IMG/VR virus record: IMGVR_UViG_3300046694_000291
Location: 20,107-84,106 of that record
Source of the DNA: a virus
Reading direction: 5' to 3' (one strand)
DNA: 64,000 nt
Shown here: positions 56,254 to 63,685 of the stretch, piece after piece
How positions within the stretch are numbered: position 1 is the first letter of the stretch
Layout: each line of letters starts with the position of its first letter
Notes under the pieces: model-generated
The model's input: the letters and a program-made list of their open reading frames with translations, nothing else
What the model was told of the DNA's origin: nothing
Database searches by the model: none
Position numbers and translations under genes: made by a program

Positions 56254-56431
56254 CGAACCCTCGCCCGACGTCTGTGAGGCCCGGGACGCCCTGGCATCCT
56301 CGATCGAACTGGTGCGCGCGACACAGTCGGACACGGGTGAGATCATTCGGGTGACGAACCGGCTCAAGGTAGTCTCCGCCGGGAACAACTTCGCTTCAGC
56401 GATCAGACAGGCCATGGGAGGGACGGGATGA
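56219..56431 (+). CDS. small soluble protein (70 residues)
   Basis: ATG 56219 (GGAAGGAGTAATC upstream), overlapping the previous gene by 35 nt. Basic start (MLSWLRRRKTDDEPS) and a helical body (EARDALASSIELVRATQSDT). It lies between two membrane proteins of the lysis region. Function unknown. Confidence 0.5.
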   Translation: MLSWLRRRKTDDEPSPDVCEARDALASSIELVRATQSDTGEIIRVTNRLKVVSAGNNFASAIRQAMGGTG

Positions 56432-56742
56432 GCGAATTCGAGACGTTGTATCTGATCTTCGGCTCGTACATCATCTCGGCCGGTGCGGTGATGGTCCTCG
56501 TCTACACGCTGACCAACCCGTGGTGGCGGAACCTGCTCGGCCGGATGCTGGTGACGTACGCGGTGGCCGAGATCATCATGTCCACGCTGCTGATGATCAC
56601 CGTGGTGGGCCACATCACCCCGTACTGGTTCCGGGCCGCCTGGTTCGTGCTCCAGACCGTGGTGGGCTCCACCTTCTGGTTCCAGACCTGGGCCATCCTC
56701 AAGCTGCACCGGGAGCGTCCCCGGACCGGGGAGACCCCGTGA
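56428..56742 (+). CDS. three-span membrane protein, holin candidate
   Basis: 104 residues from ATG 56428 (ATGA overlap). Three hydrophobic helices (about 8-28, 38-60, 65-88) with WW and charged turn (NPWWRNLLGR), and a basic end (LHRERPRTGETP). It directly precedes the endolysin with a GTGA overlap, the classic holin position. Holin status is inferred from topology and context. Confidence 0.65.
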   Translation: MSEFETLYLIFGSYIISAGAVMVLVYTLTNPWWRNLLGRMLVTYAVAEIIMSTLLMITVVGHITPYWFRAAWFVLQTVVGSTFWFQTWAILKLHRERPRTGETP

Positions 56743-58061
56743 GCACGGCCGTGAGCGTGGCTGACGTCCTCTCCCGTTGCCGCGCGACCACCCGGTGGGC
56801 CGTCGGCATGTGCGGGCAGTTCTGTGCCGTCATGTACGGCTACGGAGCCTCGGGCTACGTGGACGCGCTCACCCAGTGGCAGCGGATCCCCTCGGCCCTC
56901 AGGCACCCCGGCGCGACCGACGAGCCGCCCGGCGCGCTGCTGTTCTGGGGAGGGGGCTCGGCCGGACACGGCCACGTCGCGATCGCCGACGGGAACGGCT
57001 CCTGCTGGAGCATCGACATCCTCGGCGCCGGGACGGTCGGCCTGGCGCCGGTCCGCAGTATCAGCCAGCTCTGGGGCCTGCCGTACCTCGGCTGGTCCGA
57101 GCCGTACTTCCAGGGACAGAAATGGAGCCCGGCCATGATCTACGGCCTGGACATCGCCAGCTTCCAGTCGAGCGTCGTACCGAGCCGGACCCCGTCCGAC
57201 AGCAAGCCGGTCGACTTCTGCCTGATCAAGGCGACCCAGGGGACCAACTACATCAACCCGAAGATGGCACAGCAGGCCACCTCGGCCCGCGCACAGGGGA
57301 TGGTGGTGGGCTTCTACCACTTCCTGGAGAAAGGCAACGTCAACGCGCAGGTCGACTACTTCCTCCGGAACGCGGTGTCCGTGGACGGGGACCTGCTCGC
57401 CATCGACTGGGAGACCGACCCGGACACGGACACCTACCCGAGCAACGCCGAGAAGGACGCCGCGATCAAGCGCGTCCAGGCGCTCCGGCCGGGGCACAGG
57501 GTCCTGCTCTACTGCAACACCTCGTTCTGGAAGAACATCGACACGACCAACTTCGCCGGGGACGGCCTGTGGATCGCGACCGCCGGATATGCGGCGGGCT
57601 CCCCGCCGGTGCAGTCCGCATGGGTGATGCACCAGTACTCCACGGCCGGGTCCTACGACCACGACGTGGCACAATTCAGCAGCCGGGCCGCCCTGCGCGC
57701 CTGGGCAGAAGGAGGATCGGACGACGTGGCACTCACTGCCGAGGACAAGACCTGGATCAAGAGCACGGTCGAGAACGTGGTCAAGGATCTCGTGTACGAC
57801 CAGGTGTGGGGCCTGGACCAGATGACGCCCCCGGCCGGGCAGGCGACGGACGCGAACCCGAAGTGGTTCCCGCAGTCCCTCCTGCGGTACGCAGGGGAAC
57901 GCGGTGACGACGTGCTCGCGCAGTCCCGGGCCAACGGGGCGGCCCTGTCGGCGATCGCCCAGACCCTGGCCACGCTCGACCTGTCCCAGCTCCCGGAGGA
58001 GCTGCGCCAGCAGCTCGCCGACCTCAAGCTCGTCGTGACCGTGGAGGACACCCAGCCATGA
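56739..58061 (+). CDS. endolysin: CHAP-like domain plus GH25 muramidase
   Basis: 440 residues from GTG 56739. The N-terminal about 125 residues resemble a CHAP-like amidase/peptidase (WAVGMCGQFCAVMYG with Cys; GHGHVAIADG with His). The second domain (about 133-330) is a GH25 lysozyme: YGLDIASFQ, FCLIKATQGTNYINP, VGFYHFL, and LLAIDWE with the catalytic acids. The tail is helical. There is no signal peptide, so it needs a holin. It would cut glycan (muramidase) and peptide, ending infection. Dual-domain lysins of this type are known in Streptomyces phages. Confidence 0.85.
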   Translation: MSTAVSVADVLSRCRATTRWAVGMCGQFCAVMYGYGASGYVDALTQWQRIPSALRHPGATDEPPGALLFWGGGSAGHGHVAIADGNGSCWSIDILGAGTVGLAPVRSISQLWGLPYLGWSEPYFQGQKWSPAMIYGLDIASFQSSVVPSRTPSDSKPVDFCLIKATQGTNYINPKMAQQATSARAQGMVVGFYHFLEKGNVNAQVDYFLRNAVSVDGDLLAIDWETDPDTDTYPSNAEKDAAIKRVQALRPGHRVLLYCNTSFWKNIDTTNFAGDGLWIATAGYAAGSPPVQSAWVMHQYSTAGSYDHDVAQFSSRAALRAWAEGGSDDVALTAEDKTWIKSTVENVVKDLVYDQVWGLDQMTPPAGQATDANPKWFPQSLLRYAGERGDDVLAQSRANGAALSAIAQTLATLDLSQLPEELRQQLADLKLVVTVEDTQP

Positions 58062-58276
58062 GCGCCATCGGACAGATCCTGGGCGTGGTGGAGGACAAGG
58101 TGAGGGAACTCCTCACCGACTTCGTCCAGAAGAACAAGCAGCAGGACGACAGGCTCGACAAGATCGAGAAGCGCCTCGACGCGCTGGAGGCCCCGGCCTC
58201 GTCGGCGGCCCGCAAGACCACCCAGGCCAAGCCGTCGGCCGCCGCCCCCACCCCGAAGGCGACCGGCTCCAAGTGA
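58058..58276 (+). CDS. coiled-coil protein with Ala/Lys/Pro tail
   Basis: 72 residues from ATG 58058 (ATGA overlap). Residues 5-45 form a coiled coil (VVEDKVRELLTDFVQKNKQQ; DDRLDKIEKRLDALE); the tail is Ala/Lys/Pro/Thr-rich like a histone H1 tail. The gene overlaps the glycosyltransferase start. Function unknown. Confidence 0.55.
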   Translation: MSAIGQILGVVEDKVRELLTDFVQKNKQQDDRLDKIEKRLDALEAPASSAARKTTQAKPSAAAPTPKATGSK

Positions 58277-59337
58277 CGAAGATCGTCGTGTACCCGGCCG
58301 ACTCGGCCGGGTGCGGTCATTTCCGGCTCATCTGGCCCGGCCGGTACACGGGCTCGGCCGACGTGACCGTGCTCGGCCCGAAGCAGCGCGACCTCGTGCT
58401 CAAGATGGACGGCGAGCGGGTGGCCGACGTGCTGCACGTGGACCATGACGTCTACGTGTTCCAGCGGCTGACCAACAGCCGTATGGCGCAGGCGGTCGGC
58501 GTCCTGCGGAGCAAGGGCGTCGCGGTCGTGGTCGACGTGGACGACGATCTCAGCTCCATCCACCCGGGCAACCCGGCGCACGACGCCTACCACCCCCGGC
58601 GCGGGGACCCGCACCACTCCTGGGACAACCTCAAGCTGGCCTGCCGGGACGCGACACTCGTCACCGTGTCGACCCCGGCGCTGCTGGACGTCTACGCCCG
58701 GCACGGCCGGGGCCATGTGCTCTACAACTACCTGCCGGACCACTACTACGGCCTGCCCCGCACGGACAGCGACGTGATCGGCTGGCCCGCCGCTCTCCAG
58801 TCCCACCCGGACGACCCCTCGGCCGTAGGTGCCGCTGTCGCGCGCCTGAGCGACCGCCCTGGAGCCTTCCGGGTCGTGGGTGGCCCGACGGGCACCGGAG
58901 CCGCGTTCGGGCTCTCTGAGGACCCTCCAGGGCTTTCTCGGCCCGTCGGCCTGCTGGACTGGCCGGGCACGGTCGCGGAGCTGGGGATCGGGATCGCCCC
59001 GCTGGCCGACACCCGGTTCAACGCGTGCAAGAGCTGGCTCAAGCCGCTGGAGATGAGCGCGCTGGGGGTGCCGTGGGTCGCGAGCCCCCGGACCGAGTAC
59101 ACGCGCCTGTACCAGCACGGGCTCCGGCAGGGCTACGTCATGGGGGACCTGGCAGAGAACTCACGCCGCTGGTACCAGAAGCTCGACCGGCTGCGCGGGT
59201 CGGAGACCCTGCGGGCCGAGCGGTCCGAGGCGGGCCGGGCCGTGGCGGAGACGCTCCGTCTCCGCGATCACTCGTGGAGGTGGCTGGAGGCGTGGGAGCG
59301 GGCCCTGCGCCTCCAGCGCGGTCAGGCGGTGGCGTAG
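58273..59337 (+). CDS. glycosyltransferase (GT4/group 1-like)
   Basis: 354 residues from GTG 58273. The first half carries YPADSAGCGHFRLIWPGRYT and FQRLTNSRMAQAV, the second LDWPGTVAELGIGIAPLADT, FNACKSWLKPLEMSALGVPW (the acceptor/donor E-x7-E-type helix, cut after 20) and VASPRTEY, which is the GT-B layout. A DVDDD motif near residue 91 is an addition. The target may be virion proteins, a host glycan or a modified DNA base; the modification cluster is 35 kb away. The 3' end overlaps the convergent gene by 16 nt. Confidence 0.7.
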   Translation: MTKIVVYPADSAGCGHFRLIWPGRYTGSADVTVLGPKQRDLVLKMDGERVADVLHVDHDVYVFQRLTNSRMAQAVGVLRSKGVAVVVDVDDDLSSIHPGNPAHDAYHPRRGDPHHSWDNLKLACRDATLVTVSTPALLDVYARHGRGHVLYNYLPDHYYGLPRTDSDVIGWPAALQSHPDDPSAVGAAVARLSDRPGAFRVVGGPTGTGAAFGLSEDPPGLSRPVGLLDWPGTVAELGIGIAPLADTRFNACKSWLKPLEMSALGVPWVASPRTEYTRLYQHGLRQGYVMGDLAENSRRWYQKLDRLRGSETLRAERSEAGRAVAETLRLRDHSWRWLEAWERALRLQRGQAVA

Positions 59338-59495
59338 GCCCGTATCACCGCGTCGACCCTCTCCTGGGACTCCATCAGGTCCCGGGCGAGGGCCGATTTC
59401 ATTTCCGGCCCGAAGGAGCTGTGTTCGATGGCGACCCACAGCCCGTCCAGGTCGTCGTGCAGTTGCTGTGCTCTGGCGAGTATGTCCCCGTTCAT
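59322..59495 (-). CDS. small helical protein (57 residues)
   Basis: ATG 59495 in an ATGA overlap with the WhiB-like stop. Two helices (ILARAQQLHDDLDGLWVAIE; MKSALARDLMESQERVDAVI). It is convergent with the glycosyltransferase and overlaps its last codons. Function unknown, perhaps a WhiB partner. Confidence 0.55.
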   Translation of the reverse strand: MNGDILARAQQLHDDLDGLWVAIEHSSFGPEMKSALARDLMESQERVDAVIRAYATA

Positions 59496-59863
59496 CCGAC
59501 AGTCTCCTTTGACTGACGGGGGGCGGGATCCCCTGCCCACGACACGCCGCAGTGCTGGCAGATCTGGTGCCCCTCGGTTCTGATCACTGCCTTGCTCCGG
59601 CAGACCGGACACTTGGCCCGGTCGCGCCTCTTGCTGAGCTTCCTCCTCTCCTTGGTGTCGGTGCCGCCCCAGTAGCCGTGCTCGTTGTAGAGCAGGGCGT
59701 ACAGCAGGCACTCCGGCCTGACCGGGCAGAAGTTGCACCACAGGGACCTCACGATGGTGAGGTCCTTCGCCGTCTCCACCCCGGGCACGAACTCGAAGTC
59801 CGCACCGGAGCACTGGGCCGACGCCTGCCATCTCACGTCGGCCACGGACAGCGGCTCGCTCAC
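59492..59863 (-). CDS. WhiB-like transcription factor with added zinc ribbon
   Basis: 123 residues from GTG 59863 (AGGAGG 5 nt upstream); ATG 59881 is possible but has no ribosome-binding site. The WhiB core has one Cys (QCSGADF), then CNFCPVRPEC with C-x2-C-x5-C, and the GYWGGTD turn, giving the four [4Fe-4S] ligands. Unlike most WhiB proteins it has a C-terminal CPVC...CQHC zinc ribbon (about 75-105). WhiB-like phage proteins modulate host sigma factor use. A hairpin terminator (59934) insulates it from the upstream operon. Confidence 0.85.
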   Translation of the reverse strand: MSEPLSVADVRWQASAQCSGADFEFVPGVETAKDLTIVRSLWCNFCPVRPECLLYALLYNEHGYWGGTDTKERRKLSKRRDRAKCPVCRSKAVIRTEGHQICQHCGVSWAGDPAPRQSKETVG

Positions 59864-59933
59864 GGGACCCTCCTGGCACATGCCGATTTGGGTTAACTGT
59901 GCACCTGCCTGCCCCGGGAGTCACTACGACGAA

Positions 59934-59963
59934 AGGCCCGGCTCCGCAAGGGGAGCCGGGCCT
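59934..59963 (-). terminator. terminator upstream of WhiB
   Basis: A perfect 12-bp stem AGGCCCGGCTCC (59934-59945 with 59952-59963) and 6-nt loop; TTTCGTC follows on the minus strand. It ends the transcript of 59973-61862. Confidence 0.7.
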
Positions 59964-59972
59964 CGGGTTCAG

Positions 59973-60629
59973 CTACGGGTGGGAGCGCTCATGCCCGTCC
60001 AGATGAACTGCGCTCGGTGTGTAGTGCATGGCGTCTCCGGAGACGCCTTCGTACGCCGACCGGCGCTCCTCCGCCATGTCCCGTTCGTAGGACGTGTCAC
60101 GCTCCACCCGGGAGTCGTACCGCACGCCCCGGTGATTGGTCCGGAACCGATCGTCGGAGTCCGGCAAGTGGCCGTCCATGCCCCCGGCGCGGAGCCTGCG
60201 CTCCTGGCCGTAGACCTCCGCATTGCCCGGCACCCGGACGATCTCACGGCCACGGCTTGGCAGGCGACGGTAGGTCCCCTGCGAACGCATCTGGTCCGCC
60301 CACGCGTCCATGCAGGCCATCTGGTGCTGACCGGTGGTCGGGCTGTAGCCGACGTCCGGCACGGTGTACCAGTACGGGTTCCGGGGCCCGTTCTGAGGCG
60401 CCTCCCTGACCCAGGCGATCGGGGTGTCGTAGCTGTAGACGACGTACACCGCCTCCCGGACCTGCCGGTGCCAACGGCGGGGCAGGAGGCCGAGCGTCAC
60501 AGCCGGGCCGCTGTGCCCACTCCATCGGCGGGTGCCGTCCGGCAGACGGCCCTCGGACAGGAACGGCTGCATGGCGTGGATACGGCCGGGGATCTCCGTG
60601 TTGCTGTAGACGGTCTTCTTCGGCCTCAT
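59973..60629 (-). CDS. unknown protein, paralogue of the gene at 61269
   Basis: 218 residues from ATG 60629. The segment REAVYVVYSYDTPIAWVREA (about 58-78) is repeated as RATYVVWSYGTPIAFVSEDE in the gene at 61269, both followed by a YY/WY, a TTxxHQ motif and an RxLxx basic segment. The C-terminal half is polar and Arg/Asp-rich. I do not know the function; similar small proteins are widespread in Streptomyces phages. Confidence 0.65.
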   Translation of the reverse strand: MRPKKTVYSNTEIPGRIHAMQPFLSEGRLPDGTRRWSGHSGPAVTLGLLPRRWHRQVREAVYVVYSYDTPIAWVREAPQNGPRNPYWYTVPDVGYSPTTGQHQMACMDAWADQMRSQGTYRRLPSRGREIVRVPGNAEVYGQERRLRAGGMDGHLPDSDDRFRTNHRGVRYDSRVERDTSYERDMAEERRSAYEGVSGDAMHYTPSAVHLDGHERSHP

Positions 60630-60994
60630 GCCTCAACACCTCCTCGGGTGATCACCCGGATCGCCTTGACGTCCTTCTCGTCTGGCTCGGCTCCGGCTGC
60701 CGCCTTCTCACGGAGCGCGAGGATGAGCTTCTTCTCCTTCTCGACGATCAGCAGGAGGTGATCGATGTGGTCGAACAGAGCGGTCACCGTCGGGTGGTCG
60801 CCCTCCATCGGCTCGGGGTTGGTCGCCAGCTCCGCGTGCCGGTCCAGGTGGGCCGCGTACCGGCGCTCGGCCGCCGACCACAGGCTCCGGCGGGACTCGT
60901 AGGTGTTCGGGTGCGGGTAGAGGTGCGTCCCGTCCTTGGCGTGGAACTGGTTCCGGCGCAGTTCGGGCTTCCGCTCTCCGGGGATCTCACCCAT
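60626..60994 (-). CDS. unknown helical protein (122 residues)
   Basis: ATG 60994 (GGGAGG 8 nt upstream, TGATG overlap). A His/Asn/Tyr-rich N-terminus (QFHAKDGTHLYPHPNTYESR), then a helix with DHIDHLLLIVEKEKKLILAL and a final basic-acidic tail. No family recognised; coupled to genes on both sides. Confidence 0.55.
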   Translation of the reverse strand: MGEIPGERKPELRRNQFHAKDGTHLYPHPNTYESRRSLWSAAERRYAAHLDRHAELATNPEPMEGDHPTVTALFDHIDHLLLIVEKEKKLILALREKAAAGAEPDEKDVKAIRVITRGGVEA

Positions 60995-61281
60995 CAGAAC
61001 GACCTCCCGCCGCACCACTCGGACACGGCGCCCTCCAGGATCTTCTGGACAGTCGCCTCCGCCTCCTCGGTCCAGTCGTTCCAGCCCTCGTCCAGCCACT
61101 GGGCGAACGCCCGGCCCGAGGCACCGGGGAGCTGGCCCTGGTTCGGCCGCATGCCGATGGCCCACTCGTGGATCAGGCTCTCCAGGTACACGCCGAACGG
61201 CGGGTTGCTCAGCACCTTCCCGCAGGGGAGGGCCAGGAAATCCTTGAGCACCGGCCGTGTCTTGTGGCTCACAGCATCCAC
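60994..61281 (-). CDS. unknown protein (95 residues)
   Basis: ATG 61281, overlapping the previous gene by 13 nt. It contains KVLSNPPFGVYLESLIHEWA, LDEGWNDWTEEAEATVQKIL and a terminal Cys-Gly-Gly. NPPF resembles the (N/D)PPY/F motif of N6-adenine methyltransferases, but a 95-residue frame lacks the SAM-binding part, so this is probably coincidence. Function unknown. Confidence 0.5.
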   Translation of the reverse strand: MDAVSHKTRPVLKDFLALPCGKVLSNPPFGVYLESLIHEWAIGMRPNQGQLPGASGRAFAQWLDEGWNDWTEEAEATVQKILEGAVSEWCGGRSF

Positions 61282-61862
61282 ACCCCTTCACGGGCGATGC
61301 GCTCGACGTCCCGCATCTCCGCCTCGCGGTCGGCCTCCGGGTCCCGGCCGGGAACCCAGTTCGGGTCCGCGTACCTCGGGTCCAGGAGACGCTGGAGCGT
61401 GGCCTGCTGCTGGTCCTCGGTCCGGCCGAGCTGGTAGCCGGGGCTGTCCGCCGGGACGGGCTGACGCCTCGGCTGCCTCTCCCGGTACGCTCGCAGGGCG
61501 CCCCCGTGCTGGGTCCGGCTCCACGGCCCTGATCCGATCGTCTCGTACTCCCCCATGCCCACCCGGGCGATGGTCTGGTGGTGGGATGTGGTCCTGCTGT
61601 GACTCTCGTCCACGTAGTACGCGGTGCGCCCACCCTCCTCGTCCTCCGAGACGAAGGCGATCGGCGTGCCGTACGACCAGACCACGTAGGTCGCACGGCT
61701 CAGCAGCTCGCGGATGCGCCGGGCCTCGGTGTGTTGCTCCAGCCAGCCGAGGATGCGCGTGGATCCGCGTGTGCCCTTCAGGCTGCCGGTGCTGTTACTG
61801 AACGGTCGGCAGGCCGCGATGGCGTACTCCGCCTCTCGCTGACCTCGGCTTCCCATTGCCAT
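61269..61862 (-). CDS. unknown protein, paralogue of the gene at 59973
   Basis: 197 residues from ATG 61862 (GAGGAG 7 nt upstream); ATG 61856 is also possible. The core RATYVVWSYGTPIAFVSEDE (about 56-75), then YYVDESHSRTTSHHQ and a helical Arg/Glu-rich C-terminus (DREAEMRDVERIAREG), shares its motif order with the gene at 59973. First gene of the leftward unit after the tRNA terminator. Function unknown. Confidence 0.6.
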   Translation of the reverse strand: MAMGSRGQREAEYAIAACRPFSNSTGSLKGTRGSTRILGWLEQHTEARRIRELLSRATYVVWSYGTPIAFVSEDEEGGRTAYYVDESHSRTTSHHQTIARVGMGEYETIGSGPWSRTQHGGALRAYRERQPRRQPVPADSPGYQLGRTEDQQQATLQRLLDPRYADPNWVPGRDPEADREAEMRDVERIAREGVWML

Positions 61863-61881
61863 GTGCTCACTCCTCGCTGAG

Positions 61882-61907
61882 GGCCGGGGCTTCTGTGCGC
61901 CCCGGCC
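61882..61907 (-). terminator. terminator downstream of the Leu tRNA
   Basis: A perfect 9-bp stem GGCCGGGGC/GCCCCGGCC with an 8-nt loop, 12 nt beyond the tRNA 3' end on the minus strand. Confidence 0.55.
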
Positions 61908-61918
61908 GCGCTTGTGCG

Positions 61919-61991
61919 TGTCCCTGACGGGAGTCGAACCCGCATGCACCGGGGCTTGAGTCCGGCGGCTCGCCCGTTGGCCTACAGAGAC
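61919..61991 (-). tRNA. tRNA-Leu(CAA)-like
   Basis: Read on the minus strand: acceptor GTCTCTG/CAGGGAC (one G-U), D arm GGC...GCC with GGG in the loop, anticodon loop CTCAAGC (anticodon CAA, G37), T arm GCGGG-TTCGACT-CCCGT, discriminator A. The anticodon stem has one A-C mismatch, and the variable loop is short (TGCAT) where bacterial Leu tRNAs normally have a long arm. CCA is not encoded. The codon read, TTG, is rare in such GC-rich genomes. Confidence 0.7.
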
Positions 61992-61995
61992 GGGT

Positions 61996-62013
61996 GGGGC
62001 CCCGAGGGGCCCC
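61996..62013 (-). terminator. short GC hairpin after DUF397 gene
   Basis: GGGGCCC/GGGCCCC with a 4-nt loop, between the DUF397 stop (62024) and the Leu tRNA. It has no T-tract, so termination may be weak, and the tRNA may be co-transcribed. Confidence 0.4.
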
Positions 62014-62023
62014 GTGGTGCGGG

Positions 62024-62221
62024 TCAGACGCGGACGTAGCCGACCAGGGCGGTGAACGCGGCCGGGGAGACCGCGAGAACCGGACGGGCGGGGGTGTCCT
62101 CGACCTTGCTGTCCGTGACGGACACGGACGTGACCTCGGCCGACTTCACCTCGACGCACGCGCCGTTGCCGGTGCTGTAGGTCGACTTGGTCCATGCGTC
62201 GTGCTGGCCCAGCTTGATCAT
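62024..62221 (-). CDS. DUF397 protein
   Basis: 65 residues from ATG 62221 (GAGGGAGCC upstream). The sequence WTKSTYSTGNGACVEVKSAE, VSVTDSK and VLAVSPAAFTALVGYVR is the DUF397 consensus (W.KSSYS..NG.CVEV; V.V.DSK; F...F). DUF397 proteins are Streptomyces chromosomal partners of Xre-type regulators (including BldB/AbaA-like sets). A solitary copy between two tRNA genes in a phage suggests capture from a host. No Xre partner is visible in the window. Confidence 0.8.
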   Translation of the reverse strand: MIKLGQHDAWTKSTYSTGNGACVEVKSAEVTSVSVTDSKVEDTPARPVLAVSPAAFTALVGYVRV

Positions 62222-62273
62222 GAAAGGCTCCCTCGTGCTCGGTTCCGGTCCCGGCCGGTCGGCCGGTCCGTCG

Positions 62274-62344
62274 CACCCCTGGCAGGTATCGAACCCACGT
62301 CAGCCGCTTTGGAGACGGCTGCTCTGCCATTGAGCTACAGGGGC
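62274..62344 (-). tRNA. tRNA-Trp(CCA)
   Basis: On the minus strand: acceptor GCCCCTG/CAGGGGT (first pair G-U), D arm GCTC...GAGC with ATGGC loop, anticodon arm GCCGT-CTCCAAA-GCGGC (anticodon CCA), T arm GTGGG-TTCGATA-CCTGC, discriminator G as expected for Trp. CCA not encoded. All stems pair. Confidence 0.9.
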
Positions 62345-62348
62345 GGGT

Positions 62349-62380
62349 GCCGGGCCCTCCATGGGGGTGGAGGGCCCGGC
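62349..62380 (-). terminator. terminator after the DUF932-like gene
   Basis: A perfect 12-bp stem GCCGGGCCCTCC (62349-62360 with 62369-62380), 8-nt loop, immediately before the Trp tRNA 5' end. Confidence 0.65.
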
Positions 62381-62421
62381 GGGCCGAGGGGCGGGGGGCG
62401 GCTCCTCGGCCGGTCTGCGGA

Positions 62422-63579
62422 TCAGGCCATCAGCATGGCCGTGGCGCGCTCCTCCATGCGGAACGCGGTGTCGGCGTCGATGTCGTCGGACTGGGCGGCG
62501 GCGGTCACCGCGTGCATGATGCCACCCCGGCTCAGGTCCGCGCCCTTGATGAAGTGCGCCAGCACGTCGTCGTACAGGGCCGGGATCTCCAGCTTCCGGG
62601 TGACCTCCTTGACGGCCGCCTCAGGCTTGGCGACGGGCTCGCTCGCCTTCTCCTCCAGCTTGCGGATCACGCTCTGGAGGTAGTCCTCGGTCAGGAAGGT
62701 CCGGACCGTGTCCTCCGCCATGCGGGTGATCAGCTCGCGGTTGGCGCGGTGGGTCGCGTCGCTGTAGGTCACCAGGCCGTCGTCCAGCCGGGCCCCGAGG
62801 TGCCGCTGCACCAGCGCGCCCACGTCCTTCTTGATCGTCATACCGTTGGTGCAGACCTCGGCGACGATGCGCGGGTAGAGGAAGAACGTGCCGTCGCCGA
62901 CCTCGGAGTTGCCGAGGACGAACCCGGCGTGCACGATCGGATTGTCCGCGCCCCGGTTGCCGGTGAAGGGGCTGACATAGTCCTTGAGCAGGGTGGCCGC
63001 CTGCGCCTTCACCTCGGGCACCTCGACGGTCACGTACATGCGCCGGGCGGTCAGGTCGCACTGGGTGACGTTCTCCGCCCCGAGGCCCGCCGCACGCATG
63101 CCCTGCATGGCCGCGCGCAGGGTGTCGACGTGATCGATGATCTTGTACGCGTTGGACAGCAGCGCGCGGGCGGTGCCGACCGGCTGGCCGTCGGCGTCCT
63201 TGAACGCCCGCAGGAGGACCGACTTCGTCTGGGGCTCGCGGATGTCCGTCTTGCCGTGCAGGATCGCGTTCAGGGTGCCGTCGATGATGTCCGTCCACCC
63301 CTCGGCCCGCAGCTTGCGGATGTAGCTCGCGGTGACCGGGCCGCCGAGGCGGTCGGCGAACCCGGAGTCGAACACCTCGTTGGGGACGAACTCCTGGACC
63401 GGCTGGTCGACCCCGTGCTCCGTGAGGATCGGGGTCAGGTCCGAGCGACGGACCCGGAGGTTGCCCTTGGAGAAGCACATGTTGGTCGCCGGGAGGATCA
63501 CGTCGACCTTGCGCTCGGCCTGCTCGTCCAGCGTGGCGAGGAGGGTCTCGAAGTCCGTCTTGCGGAGGGTGTCGGTCAT
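62422..63579 (-). CDS. DUF932-like protein
   Basis: 385 residues from ATG 63579 after the leader GACCACGGAAGAAGGAACCGATC. Typical of plasmid and phage DUF932 proteins: an N-terminal domain (LRVRRSDLTPILTEHGVDQP), LRAFKDADGQPVGTARALLS with NAYKIIDHVD, then PFTGNRGADNPIVHAGFVLG and a TFFLYPRIVAEVCTNGM core (TNGM is the recurrent motif), and a helical C-terminus. Function of the family is unknown; members are abundant on mobile elements. A TTTGACTAAAT site is 32 nt upstream. Confidence 0.75.
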   Translation of the reverse strand: MTDTLRKTDFETLLATLDEQAERKVDVILPATNMCFSKGNLRVRRSDLTPILTEHGVDQPVQEFVPNEVFDSGFADRLGGPVTASYIRKLRAEGWTDIIDGTLNAILHGKTDIREPQTKSVLLRAFKDADGQPVGTARALLSNAYKIIDHVDTLRAAMQGMRAAGLGAENVTQCDLTARRMYVTVEVPEVKAQAATLLKDYVSPFTGNRGADNPIVHAGFVLGNSEVGDGTFFLYPRIVAEVCTNGMTIKKDVGALVQRHLGARLDDGLVTYSDATHRANRELITRMAEDTVRTFLTEDYLQSVIRKLEEKASEPVAKPEAAVKEVTRKLEIPALYDDVLAHFIKGADLSRGGIMHAVTAAAQSDDIDADTAFRMEERATAMLMA

Positions 63580-63610
63580 GATCGGTTCCTTCTTCCGTGG
63601 TCGGTCGTAC

Positions 63611-63621
63611 TTTGACTAAAT
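63611..63621 (-). promoter_or_regulatory. ATTTAGTCAAA motif before the DUF932-like gene
   Basis: Minus-strand version of the TTTARRTAAAT-type sites, 32 nt upstream of the start codon, the same distance as at 2517-2557. Confidence 0.4.
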
Positions 63622-63627
63622 ACCTCG

Positions 63628-63655
63628 GCCCCGGGAGGCCGAAACCTCCCGGGGC
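63628..63655 (-). terminator. terminator after the last minus-strand gene
   Basis: A perfect 11-bp stem GCCCCGGGAGG/CCTCCCGGGGC with a 6-nt loop, 30 nt beyond the stop of the gene at 63686. Confidence 0.65.
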
Positions 63656-63685
63656 ATGAACTTTACTGAGAGCGGCGCGAGTTGG

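Noticed and set aside
60994-61281. N6-adenine methyltransferase because of an NPPF motif
   Set aside because: The frame has only 95 residues and lacks the FxGxG SAM-binding motif and the rest of the fold; the match is probably chance.
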